Source: Brevibacterium sp. CS2
GTDB taxonomy: Bacteria > Actinomycetota > Actinomycetes > Actinomycetales > Brevibacteriaceae
DNA: 64,000 nucleotides
Assembly: GCF_005280295.1 (NCBI RefSeq)
Contig: NZ_CP040020.1
Span: forward strand, 2,046,001 to 2,110,000
Direction of reading: 5' to 3'
Below the pieces are notes generated by a model. The model did no database searches, was not told where the DNA came from, and saw only the letters and a list, made by a program, of their open reading frames with translations. Positions 58,916-64,000 of the stretch are shown piece after piece; position 1 is the stretch's first letter; each line of letters begins with the position of its first letter. Both the position numbers and the translations under genes were made by a program.

Positions 58916-59755
58916 GTGAGGCCGCAGTGCCCTCATGCGGCGGCCGACGCGCGGCTGCTCCTCGCCCACGCCTGGGACTGCACCCCGGGTGAGCTCGGGC
59001 TGCGCTCCCTGCGCGGCACCGCCGTCCCGGAGCCCGTGCGCGCCCGCCTCGCCGACCTGCTCGAGCGCCGCTGCGCCCGCGAGCCGCTCCAGCACATCAC
59101 CGGCTCCGCCGCCTTCCGCTACCTCGAGCTCGCTGTCGGCCCGGGGGTCTTCATCCCGCGCCCCGAGACCGAGCTCCTCGTCGATCAGGTGATCGCCGCC
59201 GCCCGCGGCATCGAGCGGCCGCGCATCCTCGATCTGTGCACCGGCTCCGGCGCGATCGCCCTCGCCGTCGCGACCGAGGTGCCCGGCAGCACCGTCGTCG
59301 CGGTGGAGAAGGAAGAAGCCGCGCTCGCCGCCGCGCATCGCAATGTCGATGTCGACACCCACCGGCACGCCGTGGCAGCCGCCGGCAGCACGGTCACGCT
59401 GCTCGCCGCCGACATCCGCGAACTCCCGGAGATCGGCGCCTTCGACGTCCTCGTCTCCAACCCGCCCTACATCCCCGCCGGACGCACGCCGGACGCCCCC
59501 GAGGTCGGGGAGCACGACCCGGCGAGCGCGCTGTTCGGCGGGGGCGCCGACGGCATGGAGCTGCCGGCAGCAGTGGTGCGCGCCGGCGTCCGGGTGCTCC
59601 GACCCGGCGGCACGATCGTCGTCGAGCACGACGACACCCAGGGTGCGGCGCTGCGCACCCTGCTCACGGCGAGCGGCTTCACCGGTGCGCGCACCCACCG
59701 CGATTACACTGACAGGGACCGCTTCACGACCGCCGCACTACCGGAAGAGAGCTGA
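58916..59755 (+). CDS. prmC: Release factor glutamine methyltransferase, N-terminus frameshifted
   Basis: Methylates the GGQ glutamine of release factors. The open frame (279 residues from GTG 58916) contains the SAM motif LDLCTGSGAIALAVA and the NPPY motif LVSNPPYIPAG. Its N-terminus looks cut: a better start is ATG 58864 (MPAPTPDAVLAVTADRLREA), in another frame that ends early. Removing one base near 58935 joins them as VPS-AAADARLLLAHAW, the expected helix. Either the gene bears a one-base insertion, the sequence has an error, or the shorter form is used. It overlaps tsaC by TGATG. Confidence 0.8.
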   Translation: MRPQCPHAAADARLLLAHAWDCTPGELGLRSLRGTAVPEPVRARLADLLERRCAREPLQHITGSAAFRYLELAVGPGVFIPRPETELLVDQVIAAARGIERPRILDLCTGSGAIALAVATEVPGSTVVAVEKEEAALAAAHRNVDVDTHRHAVAAAGSTVTLLAADIRELPEIGAFDVLVSNPPYIPAGRTPDAPEVGEHDPASALFGGGADGMELPAAVVRAGVRVLRPGGTIVVEHDDTQGAALRTLLTASGFTGARTHRDYTDRDRFTTAALPEES

Positions 59756-60405
59756 TGTCACGCACCTTCGACGTCCGCAACGACGATGTCCGTGATCTCG
59801 TGTTCGAGGAGTGCGCCCGCGTCGTGCGCGCCCAGGGGCTCATCGTGCTCCCCACCGACACGGTGTACGGCATCGCCGCCGACGCCTTCTCCCCGGAGGG
59901 GGTGGCGAAGCTCCTCGCCGCCAAGGGCCGCGGCCGGGACATGCCGCCGCCGGTCCTCGTTGGCCGGCGCGAGGCGCTCATGGGGCTCGCCGAGGTCGCC
60001 GACGAACGCATCCTCACGTTGACGAAGCGCTTCTGGCCGGGTCCGCTCACGATCATCTGCACCGCCCAGCCGTTCCTCGACTGGGACCTCGGCGACACCC
60101 ACGGCACGGTCGCGATCCGGATGCCCGACGAGGACCGGACGCGCGAGCTCCTCGTCCTCACCGGGCCGCTCGCGGTGTCGAGCGCGAACACCACGGGATC
60201 CCCGGCCGCCTCGACCGCGGACCAGGCCGAATCGATGCTCGGCGATGCCGTCGACGTCTACCTCGACGGCGGCCCGGTGCTCGGCGGGAGGTCCTCGACG
60301 ATCGTCGACATGACCGCGCGACCCCCGCGCCTCGTCCGCTCCGGACCGATCACCCACGGGCAGCTTCTCGAGGTCGTGCCGGACCTCGTGGATGTGGACG
60401 GCTGA
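59755..60405 (+). CDS. tsaC: L-threonylcarbamoyladenylate synthase (Sua5/YwlC/TsaC)
   Basis: Makes threonylcarbamoyl-AMP for the t6A37 modification of tRNAs. The 216-residue single YrdC domain has LIVLPTDTVYGIAADAF (about 32-48), the Lys/Arg-rich KGRGRDMPPPVLV and SSANTTGSPAA (about 142-152). It lacks the extra Sua5 C-terminal domain. The ATG shares a base with the prmC stop. Confidence 0.94.
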   Translation: MSRTFDVRNDDVRDLVFEECARVVRAQGLIVLPTDTVYGIAADAFSPEGVAKLLAAKGRGRDMPPPVLVGRREALMGLAEVADERILTLTKRFWPGPLTIICTAQPFLDWDLGDTHGTVAIRMPDEDRTRELLVLTGPLAVSSANTTGSPAASTADQAESMLGDAVDVYLDGGPVLGGRSSTIVDMTARPPRLVRSGPITHGQLLEVVPDLVDVDG

Positions 60406-61512
60406 GTGCGCGCCTACCTGTTCATCCTGGTGATCGCCGCGATCACCACCTACCTCGTGACCCCGATGGTCCGGCGCATCGCGGAGCGGGGGCTGATCTT
60501 CTCGCCCCTGCGCGAACGCGACGTCCACTCGGTGCCGACGCCGCGCCTCGGCGGGGTCGCGATCTTCGCCGGGGTCATGGTCGGGCTGCTCTTCGCCTCG
60601 CGCACCCCGTTCCTCGAGGAGCTCTTCGAACAGCCCGCGCCGATCATCGGGATCGCCGGGGCCGCGGCGATGCTGTGCCTGCTCGGCGTCATCGACGACA
60701 TCTGGGACCTCCACTGGATCACCAAGCTCGCCGGGCAGACGCTCGCCGCGGGCTTCATGGCACTCAACGGGGTCGCGATGCTCTCGATCCCGTTCAACGA
60801 GGTCATCATCGGCTCGCCGCGGATGTCGATCATCGTCACCGTGCTCGTCGTGCTCGTGACGATCAACGCGGTGAACTTCGTCGACGGCCTCGACGGGCTC
60901 GCCGCCGGCGTCGTGACGATCGGGGGAGTGGCGTTCTTCGTCTACTCCTACGGGCTCGCCGTGGACACCAGCCCGGACAGCTACGCCAACCTCGCCTCGC
61001 TCATCATCTCCGTGCTCGTCGGCGCCTGCCTGGGCTTCCTGCCCCACAACTTCAACCCGGCCCGGATCTTCATGGGCGACTCCGGCTCGATGCTCATCGG
61101 CCTGCTGCTCGCCGCCTCGACGATCCGCGTCACCGGCCAGGTCGACCCGGCGCTGCTCGGCCGCGAGCGCGTGCTCCCGACCTTCCTCCCGATCATCCTC
61201 CCGGTCGCGGTGATGTTCCTGCCGCTGCTCGACCTCATGCTCGCCGTGGTGCGCCGCATGCTCGCCGGCCAGTCGCCGTTCTCCGCCGACGCCAAGCACC
61301 TCCACCACCGCATGCTCCGGCTCGGGCACTCCCACGCCCGCGCGGTGCTCCTGCTCTACCTGTGGACGGCGATCTTCGCCTTCGGCACGGTGTCCTTCCT
61401 CATGCTCCCGCCCGGCACCGTGATCTCCGTGCTCCTCGTCGCGATCGCCGTGACCCTCATCCTGACGTTCTACCCGCTGCGCGCCCGTCTGCGGGCCAAG
61501 GAGGAAATATGA
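60406..61512 (+). CDS. wecA: Undecaprenyl/decaprenyl-phosphate GlcNAc-1-phosphate transferase
   Basis: A MraY/WecA-type membrane transferase that starts cell-wall polymer or linker synthesis on a polyprenyl phosphate. The 368-residue product has about ten helices with catalytic motifs GVIDDIWDL (about 88-96), NFVDGLDGLAAG (about 160-171), MGDSGSM and the HIH-like KHLHHRMLRLGHSH. It lies directly before the atp operon, as its mycobacterial counterpart does. GTG start immediately after the tsaC stop; overlaps the next gene by ATGA. Confidence 0.92.
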   Translation: MRAYLFILVIAAITTYLVTPMVRRIAERGLIFSPLRERDVHSVPTPRLGGVAIFAGVMVGLLFASRTPFLEELFEQPAPIIGIAGAAAMLCLLGVIDDIWDLHWITKLAGQTLAAGFMALNGVAMLSIPFNEVIIGSPRMSIIVTVLVVLVTINAVNFVDGLDGLAAGVVTIGGVAFFVYSYGLAVDTSPDSYANLASLIISVLVGACLGFLPHNFNPARIFMGDSGSMLIGLLLAASTIRVTGQVDPALLGRERVLPTFLPIILPVAVMFLPLLDLMLAVVRRMLAGQSPFSADAKHLHHRMLRLGHSHARAVLLLYLWTAIFAFGTVSFLMLPPGTVISVLLVAIAVTLILTFYPLRARLRAKEEI

Positions 61513-61922
61513 CTGCCCACGACACCGTCCGGACGATCATGCGCGGCATCATCGTGCGCGGTCTGCTCATCACCGCCGTCATCGCCGTCATCGCCACCGG
61601 CGTCGGGTACCTCGTCGCCGGGATGCCGGGGGTGTGGGGGGCGCTCATCGGTGCGGCCACCGCCTTCGTGTTCTTCGCCATCACCGCCCTCCTCATGCTC
61701 CTCACCGCGGACTCCTCCCCGGTGGTCATGGCCGGGGCCGTGCTCGGCGGGTTCCTCCTCAAGGTCGCCGGCCTCATCGCGCTCACCGCGAGCCTGCGCA
61801 ACCTCGACTTCTACGATCCCTGGGTGCTCTTCGTCACACTCGCCGTCGGTGCCTTCGCCTCCCTCATCGTCGACGTCGTCACGGTGCAGCGCGCCCGGCT
61901 CCCGATCATCGACCCGAAGTAG
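61509..61922 (+). CDS. AtpI-like small membrane protein
   Basis: A 137-residue protein with four hydrophobic helices (for example GLLITAVIAVIATGVGYLVAG and VVMAGAVLGGFLLKVAGLIAL), in the usual position of the uncI/atpI protein before atpB. AtpI proteins assist assembly of the c-ring or ion supply. Sequence similarity within this group is weak, so the call rests mainly on position and topology. ATGA overlap with wecA. Confidence 0.7.
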   Translation: MTAHDTVRTIMRGIIVRGLLITAVIAVIATGVGYLVAGMPGVWGALIGAATAFVFFAITALLMLLTADSSPVVMAGAVLGGFLLKVAGLIALTASLRNLDFYDPWVLFVTLAVGAFASLIVDVVTVQRARLPIIDPK

Positions 61923-61967
61923 GCGCCCGGAGGGCCGGGGGCACCCCGCCCGGAGCGGCGATCCGGT

Positions 61968-61996
61968 TTGGTCTGGCCCTCTACGGTTGGTAGAGT
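61968..61996 (+). promoter_or_regulatory. atp operon promoter (TTGGTC-17-TAGAGT)
   Basis: TTGGTC (61968-61973) and TAGAGT (61991-61996) are spaced by exactly 17 bp, upstream of atpB, leaving a leader of about 160-190 nt. The remainder of the gap holds no gene. Confidence 0.6.
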
Positions 61997-62193
61997 GACT
62001 GTGGAATCGCCGTGGAGTGCCTGAACGCACACCGTGCAGATTTCGCAGGCGTCAGCCTCACCTCTCACCCCTTCCGGGATCGAGGTGCGCGCGCCGGTCA
62101 GTGTTCGTCCATGGTGGTCAATCGGGAGCCCGGTTCGCCCCGCCGAGTCGTCAGGAGTCAGCCCTGTTCACTCCAGCTGCCTTGTCACCGACA

Positions 62194-62985
62194 ATGCTTC
62201 TCGCAGCGAGCGAGGGAGGCGGTTTCCACGCCCCCGGACTCGAGGAGTTCTATCCACCGGCAGTTCTGTTCGCGGGCACTCCGTTCGAGCTCAACCGGAT
62301 CATGATCATCCGGATCATCGTGAGCCTGCTGCTCGTGCTGCTCTTCGTGTGGCTACTGCGCAACCCCAAGCTCGTCCCGGGCCGCGGCCAGTCGATCGCG
62401 GAGATGGTCCTCGACTTCATCCGCAAGGGCATCGCCTACGACATGCTCGGCAAGAAGGACGGCGACCGCTTCTTCCCGCTCATCGCGGTGATCTTCCTGT
62501 CGGTCTTCGCCCTCAACATCACCGGCATCATCCCGTTCCTCAACATCTCGTCGAACGCGAACATCGGCATGCCGCTCGTCATGGCGCTCGTCGCCTACGT
62601 CGTCATGATCGGCGCCGGCATCAAGGCCCAGGGCGGCGGCCAGTACATCAAGAGCCAGCTCTTCCCGGCCGGCGTGCCCAAGGCGATGTACATCCTCGTC
62701 ACCCCGATCGAGGCGGTCTCGACCTTCGTCGCCCGCCCGCTCAGCCTCACCCTCCGACTCACGTTCAACATGCTCGTCGGACACCTCCTCCTGGTGCTGT
62801 GCTTCGCGGCCACCCAGTACTTCATCGTCGAGCTCGGCGGGGCCTGGGCGGCCTTCGGCGCACTCACCTTCATCGGCGGCTTCGCGTTCACGCTGTTCGA
62901 GATCCTGGTCGCGATCCTGCAGGCCTACATCTTCGCGCTGCTCACCGCCGCCTACATCCAGCTCAGCGTGTCCCAGGACCACTGA
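62194..62985 (+). CDS. atpB: ATP synthase F0 subunit a
   Basis: Forms the proton half-channels of F0. The 263-residue product (from ATG 62194) has about six helices; the essential Arg lies in PLSLTLRLTFNMLVGH (about 185-200). The ATG has no ribosome binding site. In frame 30 nt upstream a CTG at 62164 follows AGGAG by 6 nt and would add FTPAALSPT, so a CTG start is possible. It is the first structural gene of the ATP synthase operon. Confidence 0.94.
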   Translation: MLLAASEGGGFHAPGLEEFYPPAVLFAGTPFELNRIMIIRIIVSLLLVLLFVWLLRNPKLVPGRGQSIAEMVLDFIRKGIAYDMLGKKDGDRFFPLIAVIFLSVFALNITGIIPFLNISSNANIGMPLVMALVAYVVMIGAGIKAQGGGQYIKSQLFPAGVPKAMYILVTPIEAVSTFVARPLSLTLRLTFNMLVGHLLLVLCFAATQYFIVELGGAWAAFGALTFIGGFAFTLFEILVAILQAYIFALLTAAYIQLSVSQDH

Positions 62986-63052
62986 GCCGGCCCATTGAAC
63001 CTGTCAACCAACGGCTAGGAACGAGTCCGACCCACCAGTCGGATTTCAGTAA

Positions 63053-63304
<252 letters not shown>

Positions 63305-63325
63305 TAACGGAAGCAGAGCGATCAC

Positions 63326-63886
63326 ATGACCCCGATTTCAGTGCTTGCAGCAGGAGAGACTGCCAACCCCCTGCTGCCGGCGACCTATGACATCATCTGG
63401 TCAGCGGTCTGCTTCGCCATCATCTTCTTCGCCTTCTGGAAGCTCGTGCTGCCGAAGTTCAGGGACATCCTGGACGAGCGCGCACAGGCCATCGAAGGCG
63501 GCATCGAGAAGGCTGAGCGGGTGCAGGCGGAGGCCGACGAGGCCCTCGCCGAGTACCAGAAGCAGCTCGCCGACGGTCGCGCCGAGGCCGCACGGCTCCG
63601 GGCCGAGGCCCAGGAAGAGGGCGCGCAGATCCTGGCAGAGATGAAGCAGAACGCCAACGACGAGGCCGAGCGCATCATCGCGCAGGCCAAGGCGCAGATC
63701 GAGGCCGAGCGGCAGGCCGCGATGGTCTCGCTGCGCGGTGAGGTCGGCGGCATCGCCACCGATCTGGCCTCGCGGATCGTGGGCGAGAGCCTGCGCGACG
63801 ACCAGCGCGCCGCGAACGTCGTCGACCGCTTCATCGCCGACCTCGAAGCGCAGACCCCTGCGGCTCAGCCGGTGAAGGAGTACTGA
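63326..63886 (+). CDS. atpF: ATP synthase F0 subunit b
   Basis: Peripheral stalk subunit of 186 residues: an N-terminal membrane helix (IIWSAVCFAIIFFAFWKLV, about 24-42) and a long charged coiled coil (about 50-150). The stop shares a base with the atpH start (TGATG). Confidence 0.94.
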   Translation: MTPISVLAAGETANPLLPATYDIIWSAVCFAIIFFAFWKLVLPKFRDILDERAQAIEGGIEKAERVQAEADEALAEYQKQLADGRAEAARLRAEAQEEGAQILAEMKQNANDEAERIIAQAKAQIEAERQAAMVSLRGEVGGIATDLASRIVGESLRDDQRAANVVDRFIADLEAQTPAAQPVKEY

Positions 63887-64000
63887 TGCTCCAGTCGAGC
63901 AGAAGCTCACTCGCCCTCACGCTGCAGGACCTGGACACCGCCCTCGGGCAGGGTTCCGGTGCCGCGCTGGCCGACGGCCTGCTCGGCATGGTCTCGGTGC
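63886..64000 (+). CDS. atpH: ATP synthase F1 subunit delta, 5' part
   Basis: Starts MLQSSRSSLALTLQDLD and runs off the end of the window after 38 codons. Identity rests on its position after atpF, the usual place of delta in actinobacteria, and on the start of a helical segment with SS and SL residues typical of the family N-terminus. Confidence 0.8.
   Translation, partial: MLQSSRSSLALTLQDLDTALGQGSGAALADGLLGMVSV

Overview
The window is a GC-rich stretch of an actinobacterial chromosome. Several features point that way: an AdnA/AdnB helicase-nuclease pair, UvrD2 with an HRDC domain, a fused 2-oxoglutarate decarboxylase/dehydrogenase (Kgd/OdhA type), GuaB1, a SigH/SigR-type sigma factor with its thiol-sensing anti-sigma factor, and the tiny ribosomal protein bL37. 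Gene order resembles two mycobacterial neighbourhoods as I remember them (the Rv3193c-Rv3211 block and the argS-to-atp block), but the layout looks more like a Micrococcales relative, perhaps Brevibacterium. That genus call is a guess. Nearly all of the DNA is core chromosome. The only clear mobile element is one IS5-family copy.

Layout. 0-5.8 kb: aminopeptidase P, a PHP phosphoesterase, a DEAD-box helicase, a ferritin-like protein, DUF3107 and a TetR regulator. 5.8-17.2 kb: DNA repair block adnA-adnB, a degenerate phosphotransferase (opposite strand), nudC and uvrD2. 17.2-21.5 kb: an orphan ThiF-like protein, a YgjP-like metallopeptidase, a Nudix hydrolase and a DUF2342 protein. 21.8-22.7 kb: a 940-bp IS5-family element with CTAG target duplication, sitting between a promoter and the PDZ/Lon-like protease gene. 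22.8-27.0 kb: that protease, a UPF0182 membrane protein and initiator tRNA-Met. 27.3-33.0 kb: YceI with a striking operator, then the leftward cluster doxX-aroA-rsgA-hisN-aminotransferase. 33.0-34.4 kb: sigH-rsrA and bL37. 34.4-40.5 kb: SGNH-like protein, kgd, guaB1. 40.5-44.5 kb: two CNNM/CBS membrane proteins preceded by a possible leader peptide, a cell-wall M15 peptidase and tRNA-Arg. 44.6-48.6 kb: an accessory secreted protein, a NarL-type two-component system and a frameshifted DUF4352 gene. 48.8-64 kb: argS-lysA-hom-thrC-thrB, rho, prfA-prmC-tsaC-wecA-atpI and the start of the F1Fo ATP synthase operon (atpB, E, F, partial H).

Two themes run through the window. First, many genes have a TANNNT -10 element 5-7 nt before the start codon, which predicts leaderless mRNAs; overlapping stop/start codons (ATGA, GTGA, TGATG) show extensive translational coupling. 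Second, several proteins keep a recognisable family fold but lack expected catalytic or metal-binding residues (NudC zinc cysteines, the SGNH serine, the phosphotransferase aspartate, the DUF2342 histidine, the AdnA Walker B glutamate). I see no CRISPR array, prophage or biosynthetic cluster. The most interesting undescribed signals are regulatory: a His/Pro-rich leader ORF before the CNNM gene, a dual-start sigH, the YceI operator, a uORF overlapping the rho start, and a long inverted repeat beside the two-component system.
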